DNA of 9,590 nucleotides from Methanobacteriota archaeon (GTDB lineage Archaea > Hydrothermarchaeota > Hydrothermarchaeia > Hydrothermarchaeales > BMS3B): the NCBI GenBank assembly GCA_003229935.1, contig QIGD01000102.1:1-9590 (forward strand), in the 5' to 3' direction. Below are positions 1 through 5,916 of the stretch, one piece after another; the stretch's first letter is position 1, and each line of letters opens with the position of its first letter. The translations under genes and the position numbers were made by a program. Below the pieces are notes generated by a model that searched no databases, was not told the origin of the DNA, and saw nothing but the letters and a program-made list of their open reading frames with translations.

Positions 1-45
1 ATTAACAGGGTGGTGACACACCCTTCGCTAAGTAATGTTAAGTAA
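1..45 (+). pseudogene. Possible C-terminal tail of a transposon protein (TnpB?), cut by window edge
   Basis: An open frame enters from the left edge and ends at TAA (43-45), with last residues VVTHPSLSNVK. It lies 12 bases before a perfect hairpin of the type found at the right end of IS200/IS605 elements, where the tnpB gene normally ends. That position is the only argument for calling it a TnpB tail; fourteen residues are too few to recognise a family. The full gene would lie outside the window. Confidence 0.3.
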
Positions 46-57
46 TGAGCGTAGAAC

Positions 58-77
58 CCCACGACTTTAGTCGTGGG
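58..77 (+). mobile_element. IS200/IS605-type terminal hairpin
   Basis: CCCACGAC (58-65) pairs perfectly with GTCGTGGG (70-77) across a TTTA loop. Short perfect hairpins of this kind, set just after tnpB, are the ends recognised by the Y1 transposase TnpA in IS200/IS605 elements, and this sequence type is familiar from archaeal copies. The element boundary is probably within the next 20-30 bases. No terminal inverted repeats or target duplications are expected for this family. A Rho-independent-like terminator is an alternative, but no T-run follows. Confidence 0.6.
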
Positions 78-156
78 AGTATGTCAGAGGTATAGAAATA
101 AATCTGACTGACAGAATAGAGCACTACGAAAATAAGATTGTAGAGCTTTACCATAA

Positions 157-447
157 CTAAGAATCGGCATGCCCATCCAGATGCTCTTCAAAATCTTCAA
201 TAATCTGGTCCAAATTGTCAACTGCCTCGAATTCCCTTTTTTCGAAATTTATCCTTTTATTTCTCAATATAGATTTATTATCATAGTGTTCAGCCAGGTT
301 GCTCATCTTTATCTGTAAGCTCTCCAGTTCACCCATCCATTGCCTGACATCTGTTATAAAGGTTTTGCATTGGGTGCAATTTCGGTCCATTTTCTTGGCA
401 AGTCTCTGTATTTTTTCCACAAATTCGTCAAGCTCCTCCTCATTCAT
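157..447 (-). CDS. Small acidic coiled-coil protein, unknown function
   Basis: This 96-residue protein is not recognised. It is rich in Glu, Asp and Lys and looks almost entirely alpha-helical. Heptad-like stretches cover about residues 3-22 and 35-60, and an acidic helix closes the protein (about 72-90). A CxxC pair (NCTQCKTF, near residue 25) is the only conspicuous motif. There is no signal peptide or membrane segment, so it is probably cytoplasmic. The ATG at 447 is preceded by AAGGGATG, a weak Shine-Dalgarno, and by a TATA-like sequence about 40 bases upstream, so it may have its own promoter. It lies 109 bases downstream of the ArsR-like gene on the same strand. A partner or effector of that regulator is possible but is inferred from adjacency only. 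Confidence 0.6.
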   Translation of the reverse strand: MNEEELDEFVEKIQRLAKKMDRNCTQCKTFITDVRQWMGELESLQIKMSNLAEHYDNKSILRNKRINFEKREFEAVDNLDQIIEDFEEHLDGHADS

Positions 448-482
448 CTTTACATCCCTTCTTACTCTATTTTTCTCTTAAG

Positions 483-492
483 CTTTATATTA
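483..492 (-). promoter_or_regulatory. Candidate TATA box for the small coiled-coil gene
   Basis: On the minus strand the sequence reads TAATATAAAG, a good archaeal TATA-like element centred about 40 bases before the ATG at 447. Transcription would then start near 460, leaving a short leader that holds the GGGATG ribosome-binding candidate. Confidence 0.4.
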
Positions 493-540
493 CTTTGGAT
501 TCGTGTAACAAATGTTAGCTAGCAGGCTAGTATCTGCAGT

Positions 541-556
541 TAAGAAAGAAAGAATT
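541..556 (-). terminator. Possible T-rich terminator after the ArsR-like gene
   Basis: Directly after the TAG stop of the regulator the minus strand reads AATTCTTTCTTTCTTA, a pyrimidine/T-rich run of the sort at which archaeal RNA polymerase can terminate. It is not a clean oligo-T tract, so the call is weak. Confidence 0.25.
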
Positions 557-1063
557 CTATTTGATCTGTATATCTATCTCCTTTTTGGAGACAGGCAACA
601 ACTTTTTTATTTTTACCTTTGAATCCTTCTCTAGAATATACTCACTAATGGGTACATCAGGCACCTTGCCGTCTACCTCATATAGATAATACCCCTGCTC
701 GCCATCAATGGAGGTGATGAATTCCTTCTCGCCTATTTTTTTCACCTCTACTCCTGATATATTCTTCAAAACATCCAGCACTGATTTTCCTCTGGGAATA
801 TCCAGATTTAAAGACTCTTTGAAATATTCAAAAGAAGTGTACAGATTTGAAAAATTCGAGTTAAAGACATGGGTATTCCCAAAGGTTTTACGTTCTATCA
901 GTCCTACATTCTCCAGTATGTTCAGATGCTTTGATATGGCTGGCTTTGAAATGCCTATCTCTCTGGCAATGCCACTTAGATGCATCTCCTCCTTAGACAA
1001 AATTTTCAGAATGTCCAGTCGGGTCTTACTACCCAGAGCTTTGAAAATTTCTTTTGAAACCAT
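557..1063 (-). CDS. ArsR-like winged-helix transcription regulator with C-terminal beta-rich domain
   Basis: This is a 168-residue regulator. Residues 5-65 form an ArsR-type winged helix: FKALGSKTRLDILKIL, then LSGIAREIGISKPAISKHL (recognition helix about 39-50), then ENVGLIERKTFGNTHVF as the wing. There are no cysteines, so it is not a classic metal sensor. Residues 95-157 are a second, beta-rich domain ending in YYLYEVDGKVPDVPISEYIL and KDSKVKIKKL. This layout recalls DUF4430-like beta-grasp domains and could bind a ligand or mediate dimerisation (inference). The frame could begin at a TTG at 1072, but the ATG at 1063 fits the family N-terminus better. The gene faces away from the pilin-like pair starting at 1183, and a perfect palindrome lies just upstream of its start. 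Control of itself and of those genes is therefore plausible. Confidence 0.85.
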   Translation of the reverse strand: MVSKEIFKALGSKTRLDILKILSKEEMHLSGIAREIGISKPAISKHLNILENVGLIERKTFGNTHVFNSNFSNLYTSFEYFKESLNLDIPRGKSVLDVLKNISGVEVKKIGEKEFITSIDGEQGYYLYEVDGKVPDVPISEYILEKDSKVKIKKLLPVSKKEIDIQIK

Positions 1064-1074
1064 AGGGACCAATT

Positions 1075-1090
1075 TTAACCATTAGGTTAA
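1075..1090. promoter_or_regulatory. Palindromic operator candidate upstream of the regulator
   Basis: TTAACC-ATTA-GGTTAA is a perfect inverted repeat with 6-bp arms, 11 bases upstream of the regulator's ATG (1063). This is where its transcript should begin, and it lies within the divergent intergenic region. Dimeric winged-helix proteins bind sites of this form. Autoregulation is the simplest reading (inference). Confidence 0.45.
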
Positions 1091-1150
1091 CATACGCAAA
1101 ACAAATAGATAACATAGGTGGAGATGCATGTCTTTTCGTTTATGGCTTAA

Positions 1151-1160
1151 CTTTTTAAAC
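1151..1160 (+). promoter_or_regulatory. Candidate TATA box for the plus-strand pilin-like genes
   Basis: CTTTTTAAAC is centred about 27 bases before the ATG at 1183. At normal archaeal TATA-to-start spacing, transcription would begin at or within a few bases of the ATG, giving a leaderless mRNA. This fits the absence of a Shine-Dalgarno sequence there. Confidence 0.45.
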
Positions 1161-1182
1161 ATTGACTCTAAAGAGTATACAT

Positions 1183-1575
1183 ATGAATTCAGATGGCTTC
1201 ACCTATACTCTTGAGGCTCTCATTGCTGGAGCAATACTACTATCAGCCATGGGATTTTACTTTTCCATCTCGCCCTATGAACTGGCTGGGACATCATATA
1301 ACCCAGCAGCATCAACTCTCAATGCTCTACTATGGGGGGGAAGCTTGAAAGAAGAGATTTACAATCAGAATTTCAATTTCCTTGACTCACAAATAGAATA
1401 TGCACAGGGTAAAAATCTCGGATTCAGGCTTTATGTCTATAATAAATCCTCTCTGATATACAAGTCTCCTATAACCATACCTGAAGGAAAGCAGATTTAC
1501 TCATCTGGTATAGTTCTTTCAGGCAATGGAAGTTTCAGTTTGAGAAAGGTTAGACTAGTGTTGTGGTACAAATGA
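1183..1575 (+). CDS. Pilin-like secreted protein with class III signal peptide
   Basis: This 130-residue protein has an N-terminus (DGFTYTLEALIAGAILLSAM) that matches a class III prepilin signal: a short polar stretch, Gly5 as the likely cleavage site, Glu11 at +6 in the mature protein, then one hydrophobic helix. The TLEA...LLSA pattern is shared with archaeal pilin-like proteins found beside type IV pilus genes. The rest (about 35-130) is a beta-rich extracellular domain with N-glycosylation sequons (NKS, NGS). ATG 1183 is chosen over an in-frame TTG at 1162 because it places the charged-hydrophobic signal at the start. It is the first gene of a two-gene unit, and its TGA overlaps the next ATG (ATGA at 1572-1575). 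It is probably a minor pilin, processed by the peptidase encoded at 7047-7748. Confidence 0.75.
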   Translation: MNSDGFTYTLEALIAGAILLSAMGFYFSISPYELAGTSYNPAASTLNALLWGGSLKEEIYNQNFNFLDSQIEYAQGKNLGFRLYVYNKSSLIYKSPITIPEGKQIYSSGIVLSGNGSFSLRKVRLVLWYK

Positions 1576-2429
1576 ACTCAAAGGGACAGTTTTTTATAAT
1601 TGCGGCTATTGCGGCAGCTTTCTTACTTCTATTACTTACCTTAACTCTTCAGCCTCTTCGAAATACTCAGACTTCAGGGGGGACAAAAGTTTTTTTTGAT
1701 AATATTAGAGAGGCAGGCAAGAATTTGATTGAAAATTCTTATTACTCCTATCCTCCTGGAAGAAATGTTAATGGAGAGCTTGAGGAATATAAAAATTTTG
1801 TTGAGAGTTATTCAAAAAGTAGAGGTTACCATTTAACCTTCAACTACCTTAAATCAAACTGGAATGTAATTATAAATCAGAGGCTTCATGGCAGTTTTTC
1901 TATAAATCAGAGGTTTGGATATAAGCCTGAGATTGCTGTGCCGGAGGTTACAATGGACAGTTCATTTACAAACTGGCAGTTGCTCAATTCGTCCTCAAAA
2001 ATTTGTTACTATGAGGATAGTATACCTGATGCTCTCGATATATTTATTACAGGTGCTATAAGACAGGGTGCTCCTTTTAATTTATTTGCTTTTTATATAA
2101 AAACAAGAGGAAATATCTCAGATACAGAAGAATACAGGATATTTATAGACTCTGACCTCAATTCATCCACAGGCTATTCCATAAATTCTATTGGCGCCGA
2201 CTATCTGCTGAACTATTCCCTAGGCTCGGCAACTCTCTATTCTTACTCAGGTAATGGAAACTCTTGGGAATGGAGTTATGTCTCAGGTGATGTTAAAGCC
2301 ATAGCTCGTGGCAGCCTGCTGGAGTTTTTGCTTCAGAGTAGCCTTATATCTTCGCCTAGGAGAATTAAATTCGTAGCAACAAGCTCTAGGGATGACTGCC
2401 CAGAAAGCTCATATATTGAGGTAGATTAA
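1572..2429 (+). CDS. Large pilin-like protein with C-terminal carbohydrate-binding/DOMON-like domain
   Basis: This 285-residue protein begins NSKGQFFIIAAIAAAFLLLL, a class III signal with cleavage expected after Gly5 and a hydrophobic helix to about residue 27. Residues 40-120 form a pilin-like region and include a short duplicated INQR segment. Residues about 125-285 look like a beta-sandwich domain. Its motifs are FIDSDLNSSTGY (191-202), IGADYLL (207-213), a Tyr/Ser/Gly-rich strand with WEW (232-234), and IARGSLLEFLL. This D-D-N-TG...GADY pattern occurs in secreted proteins with CBM9/DOMON-like folds, which bind sugars or cofactors. The family is recognised by pattern only. A GTG at 1563 is also in frame, but the ATG at 1572 overlaps the upstream stop and fits the signal peptide. 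A pilus-tip adhesin or binding subunit is the likely role (inference). Confidence 0.75.
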   Translation: MNSKGQFFIIAAIAAAFLLLLLTLTLQPLRNTQTSGGTKVFFDNIREAGKNLIENSYYSYPPGRNVNGELEEYKNFVESYSKSRGYHLTFNYLKSNWNVIINQRLHGSFSINQRFGYKPEIAVPEVTMDSSFTNWQLLNSSSKICYYEDSIPDALDIFITGAIRQGAPFNLFAFYIKTRGNISDTEEYRIFIDSDLNSSTGYSINSIGADYLLNYSLGSATLYSYSGNGNSWEWSYVSGDVKAIARGSLLEFLLQSSLISSPRRIKFVATSSRDDCPESSYIEVD

Positions 2430-2461
2430 ATATAAGCAATGTTAACCATAACTCCGCAAAT

Positions 2462-2784
2462 TTTACGTAATATGAATATTTAGCTTTTCAGTTATATTTT
2501 TAGTTTTCTTCGGTATTTCCGATGTTATCCATTTTTCCTGTATTTTAAGCTTGTAAATTCGTGCCAGATGAATAAGTACGTCGTTTGGCGAGTATTTTTT
2601 CAAGAGCTGCTTTACTTCAAGGATACTGTAAATTTTGTAATAAAAAATCAAGGATATGTGTAACAGTTCTTTATGAAATTTGTTAATCAATTTCCAGAAC
2701 CGATTAGTATGATATCAAAACAGTTTTGTGCACCAAAGAGTTTGAAAGACACTCTTGTATATTCGCAGAATCATATTACGTAAA
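2462..2784. mobile_element. 323-bp transposon relic (MITE-like) with 14-bp terminal inverted repeats
   Basis: TTTACGTAATATGA (2462-2475) and its exact reverse complement TCATATTACGTAAA (2771-2784) bound this segment. Between them one minus-strand frame runs from inside one repeat to inside the other. No target-site duplication is evident in the flanks. The size and structure fit an internally deleted insertion sequence that keeps both ends and could be moved in trans by a full-length relative. It sits between the convergent ends of the pilin-like gene (2429) and the ATPase gene (2808). Confidence 0.7.
2463..2774 (-). pseudogene. Remnant of a DDE-type transposase (C-terminal part)
   Basis: Reading from an ATG inside the right inverted repeat (2774) to a TAA inside the left one (2463-2465) gives 103 codons with a single in-frame TGA at 2715-2717. 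The part after the stop, 83 codons, includes HKELLHISLIFYYKIYSIL and then IYKLKIQEKWITSEIPKKTK. It resembles the C-terminal tail of IS4/IS1634-type transposases: a hydrophobic helix followed by a short basic beta-rich end. The catalytic core is absent. The first 19 codons may be the original N-terminus, joined to the C-terminus by a deletion. The family assignment is tentative; loss of function is clear. Confidence 0.5.
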
Positions 2785-2807
2785 CTAAACGGTGTTAGGG
2801 GATTAAC

Positions 2808-4391
2808 TTAATCTGTTCTCTGCTTTTTCCCGGTTTCTACCATCTTCATAACCTTTTCTGGGGTTCTGTAAAACTCAAGAATCACTCTGCTAACTTCTCT
2901 GAAATCAGTCATATTGTTTTTAGCCATCCAGTCAAGAATCTTTTTTCTTCTCTCTATTTCACCCCATATCTCTGATTCATATAACCATATTGCAGTTTCA
3001 CCTTTGTTTGCAAGAAGATTATTCAGGACATCACTTTTACCAAGAAATTCAAAGCTATCGCTGAGCTGCTTCCATTTAAAAACCTCTGTGGTCTCAAGCT
3101 CACCTTCATGGCTTACTCCAACAACCTCAACAACATTAAAAAGCCTTCTTGAAGGTTTGTCATCCATCTTAACCTGTTTCAAAAAGCAAACTATATCAAG
3201 AGCTTCAAGAAGAGAGGGAGAGAGACTGATAGGCGGTGTTGTGAGCCTCCTTATAAGAGATTCTATACTGTCGCTGTGGATTGTTGCAAGACCTGCATGT
3301 CCAGTTGCCATTCCCTGAAAGAGAACGTATGCCTCTGCACCTCTAACTTCACCCACAATTATATAGTCAGGTCTCTGTCTGAGCGAGCTCTTCAGAATGT
3401 CAAACATTGTGACCTCGCCATATCGTCTTCCCATGTTATCAGGAGTACCATAGCCAGGTCTGGCAACTGCCGGAATCCAGTGTTCATGGGGAATATTGAG
3501 TTCAGCAGTATCTTCAATGCTTACAATCTTGCTATCAGGAGTGATGAAAATAGAGAGTACATTCAAAAAGGTAGTTTTTCCTGTGGCTGTGCCTCCTGAG
3601 ACAAGAACTGAAGCTCTGTTTTCTATAGCAAGCCAGAAATATGCCAAAATTTCGGAATTTATTGTACCATTAAGTATTAAATCGACAGGAGTTAGAGGAG
3701 TTTCCCTGAATTTTCTTATGGTGAAAGTCGGGCCGTTTCTTGTAACATCATTTCCATAGGTTGCCTGCACTCTGGAACCATCGAATAGGCTTCCATCCAT
3801 GAGAGGCTCTGCAATGGATATATGCCTTCCGCACCACTGTGCAAGTTTAATAACAAAAGATTCAAGCTCTTCTTCAGCCTCAAACAGAATATTTGTTCTC
3901 ATAGAGCCATAGTTTCTGTGAGTGACATATATGGGTATTCCAACTCCATCACAGTGAATATCCTCAAGATAAATATCATGCATTAAACTATCAACTCTTC
4001 CATAGCCTGCTAGGTCTCTCAGGAGGTAGTAAAATATCTTTCTCCTGGATTCAGGAATGATTTTTATACTGTACTTCTTAAGAATCTCCTCCATCTTGCT
4101 GTTCATATACTCTTTTATAATTGGAGAAGTCTTTAATCCAAAAAAATCAACATCCAGAACCTCTGAAATTACACCTCTAACTCTGCTAAGGGTTCTTTTC
4201 TCACTTTCAGCCAGAACAGGTTCTTTGACTTCGTATACAATATTTGCTTCCTCAGGTCTGTATATTATTCTTATGTAGGAGAAGGGTTTAACTATTGGAT
4301 ATATAATATCAACAGACTTCAAATCCTCTTTAGTTTCTGGCATGAACTTTCTCTTATTAAATCTAATTCTTCTTAAAATCCTTTCATTCAT
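2808..4391 (-). CDS. Type IV pilus/secretion ATPase (archaeal GspE/TadA/VirB11-like)
   Basis: This 527-residue hexameric motor ATPase should act at the cytoplasmic face of the membrane to drive pilin polymerisation. The N-terminal domain (about 30-240) begins with the archaeal IIYPIVKPFSYIRIIY segment. The ATPase core shows Walker A GGTATGKTT (266-274), an Asp box SIEDTAELNIP (291-301), Walker B RPDYIIVGEVRG (340-351, Glu348) and a His box GHAGLATIHSDS (364-375). All motifs are intact. The basic C-terminal helices (470-527) match the archaeal GspE/FlaI tail. The ATG at 4391 is fixed by an in-frame TAG three codons upstream. No Shine-Dalgarno is visible, and IS200/IS605 debris lies within 10 bases of the start, so the original promoter has been replaced. 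No TadC/PilC platform gene adjoins it; both flanks are transposon relics. GspE-type is more likely than archaellar FlaI because pilins, not archaellins, surround it. Confidence 0.93.
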   Translation of the reverse strand: MNERILRRIRFNKRKFMPETKEDLKSVDIIYPIVKPFSYIRIIYRPEEANIVYEVKEPVLAESEKRTLSRVRGVISEVLDVDFFGLKTSPIIKEYMNSKMEEILKKYSIKIIPESRRKIFYYLLRDLAGYGRVDSLMHDIYLEDIHCDGVGIPIYVTHRNYGSMRTNILFEAEEELESFVIKLAQWCGRHISIAEPLMDGSLFDGSRVQATYGNDVTRNGPTFTIRKFRETPLTPVDLILNGTINSEILAYFWLAIENRASVLVSGGTATGKTTFLNVLSIFITPDSKIVSIEDTAELNIPHEHWIPAVARPGYGTPDNMGRRYGEVTMFDILKSSLRQRPDYIIVGEVRGAEAYVLFQGMATGHAGLATIHSDSIESLIRRLTTPPISLSPSLLEALDIVCFLKQVKMDDKPSRRLFNVVEVVGVSHEGELETTEVFKWKQLSDSFEFLGKSDVLNNLLANKGETAIWLYESEIWGEIERRKKILDWMAKNNMTDFREVSRVILEFYRTPEKVMKMVETGKKQRTD

Positions 4392-4741
4392 AATAATCTA
4401 GGCAAAGAGTCCACCCATTTGGATGGGTGGAGGAATTGCCCTACCTCACATATTTTAAAATTTGTATAAGAGTAATAATTCTTAATCCAATCAATACCAG
4501 CAGGTATTTTAACCTGCTCATTGTTCTTAGTATCAGGTATTGGTTTCTTATGCATGTTTATGACAGCGACGCTCAACGCCTGTCCACTCTTGCCAGAGCG
4601 TAGGTCCTCTGTGGAGCTGTTATTGGCTAGTACTATGCAGGGCACACTGAGACTGTCTCTGTTTAATGCTCCACTTACAGAGCAGGGAACTTGAGTAGCA
4701 TTCCCTGGTGTGTTATTTAACTCTACCAATAACTTCTGCAT
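4388..4741 (-). pseudogene. IS200/IS605-associated ORF fragment, probable TnpB C-terminal remnant
   Basis: An open frame of 117 codons starts at ATG 4741 and ends 1-3 bases inside the ATPase gene start. It is followed (minus strand) by a perfect hairpin at 4410-4431, as expected where tnpB runs into the right end of an IS200/IS605 element. The composition (many Ser/Asn, GNATQVPCSVSGALNRDS, NSSTEDLRSGKSGQALSVA) is unlike a folded enzyme core and resembles the variable tail beyond the TnpB zinc ribbon. The RuvC-like catalytic motifs and the CxxC ribbon are absent, so any TnpB function is lost. An in-frame stop just upstream of 4741 shows the frame was longer. The TnpB identification is tentative and rests mainly on the hairpin context. 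Confidence 0.4.
4410..4431 (-). mobile_element. IS200/IS605-type right-end hairpin directly upstream of the ATPase gene
   Basis: TCCACCCAT (4410-4418) pairs perfectly with ATGGGTGGA (4423-4431) across the loop TTGG. It lies 19 bases before the ATPase ATG. Any transcript from further upstream would carry this stem in its 5' leader, between promoter and start codon. A degenerate second copy is at 4785-4822. Confidence 0.6.
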
Positions 4742-4784
4742 TCTTCAATGCCTCCTAATCAACCTGTTACCCCTTTCCTTACAA

Positions 4785-4822
4785 GGCAGGCCACCAATTT
4801 GAATGGATGGTGATTGACCTCA
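4785..4822 (-). repeat. Degenerate second copy of the IS200/IS605 right end
   Basis: The sequence GGCAGGCCACCAATTTGAAT, continuing GGATGGTGATTGACCTCA, aligns with the end at 4401-4446 (GGCA..G.CCACC.ATTTG.ATGG.TGG...ATTG.CCT..CTCA) in the same orientation. The hairpin arms carry mismatches (CCACCAAT against ATGGATGG), so this is the older copy. The younger element appears to have inserted at, or recombined with, the end of a relative. Confidence 0.5.
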
Positions 4823-4976
4823 GGTTATATTCTATTATGTATATTAAATGGCACAGTCGCATTTTCTAGTGATAGATGAGTATGAATAACCCCTCTTCTC
4901 GAAACCTTTATTAGTTCTGGAAGAGAGGTATTCTTGGTGATTAACCGATGGTATATATCAACTGTACACTATTTAA

Positions 4977-5867
4977 CTTTTTGCATCAAGGCGAGCTGCT
5001 TTCTGCCAAGGATGTGGAGTCGGGATGACATACAATGGCTACAACACCGCGTTAAGATAGGCAGGTACCTTTGCCCGCAGTGTGGTAAGTCACTGGAAGA
5101 AGACCTCAGCTTCTGGGAGGAGTTTAAAGCGGAGTTCTTCGGCGAGAACCTGATACATCAACTCTACTTGATGCATCTGAATAAACGCATAGTGCAAGAC
5201 TTCCCAAGGAAACCAACCATTGAACAGCTCATGACCATGTCAGACTGTGTGAAAACCAATTTTGTAAATTCCCTACCCCCTTTTTTGATTTAAAGGGTAT
5301 ATATTGCTCATTCTCCATACAAATATGTGTTTTTACACAACCTGATGTACCAACTACTGAACATATTCTACAATTGTGAGCAAGAGCTCGAGGTGCTTGA
5401 AGCAATGGCGAAGAAGGAGCGAGAGGTAAAGCAGGGCATGGTTAACTAAAGCCAGAAGTATTTTCAGGGCTTTTGTATATGAACTAAAGTTCAAACGCAG
5501 ACGGGAGAGGAAAAATCTTGTGCAGAGGGCGTATCTGGAGGCAGTGTATATTTTCAAAGGCTTGGTAGCGAATATAGACTCCTCCGACACGAAAGTCTGG
5601 AAACGCCTTAAAAAAATCGAGAAGAACTGGGACACGTATGCCGCCTTCTACTTCGTGAAGGGAGTACAGGCAACCAACAATCCCATAGAGGTCTCTAACT
5701 ACTCCACAAGCCTGAAGACGTACAGGAAGAAACAGTTCAGAAGTGATGTGGACATCGAGAACCAGATAAAGCTTTCACAGATAAAAATGGCAGGGATGTT
5801 GAAGGAGTGCGGAAGGATGCTGATTGAGGTGTTTTCAAGGTTCATGCCTTTTCTGGCATCAGGATGA
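4977..5867 (+). pseudogene. Broken zinc-ribbon transposase gene
   Basis: Pieces of one transposase can be read in order across two frames. First comes CQGCGVGMTYNGYNT (from 5004). A frameshift near 5047 leads to RVKIGRYLCPQCGKSLEED, completing a two-knuckle CxxC zinc ribbon. LSFWEEFKAEFFGENL and a helix-turn-helix-like stretch (PRKPTIEQLMTMSD) follow, up to a TAA at 5291. From 5345, MYQLLNIFYNCEQELEVL continues in the same frame to TAA 5447. A further frameshift then gives KARSIFRAFVYELKFKRRRE and the C-terminus with VQATNNPIEVSNYSTSLKTY, a typical transposase segment with a conserved Glu, ending at 5867. The total is about 290 codons. The central part that should carry the first catalytic acidic residues seems deleted near 5265-5300. 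The IS family is not resolved, and no terminal inverted repeats were found. It is not functional. Confidence 0.65.
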
Positions 5868-5916
5868 AGAATCGGCTGAGAACCAATCCACGGAAAAACA
5901 GATATAAAACCCAGCC

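Noticed and set aside
160..170. AAGAATCGGC shared with position 5867
   Set aside because: A single 10-base match between two places in a window this size is expected by chance.
519..530. Inverted repeat CTAGC-AG-GCTAG between the two left minus-strand genes
   Set aside because: The arms are only 5 bp with a 2-base loop and no T-run follows; it could easily arise by chance.
2914..4278. Several plus-strand open frames opposite the ATPase gene
   Set aside because: They are antisense shadows of a fully intact, motif-bearing gene; their products show no recognisable features.
4893..4925. Complementary segments CTCTTC and GAAGAG upstream of the transposase relic
   Set aside because: The 6-bp stem with a 21-base loop is weak, and no matching element end was found after 5867, so it is not supported as a terminal repeat or RNA.
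5354..5635. 93-codon minus-strand frame within the transposase region
   Set aside because: It is the antisense shadow of the transposase coding pieces, which read coherently on the plus strand.
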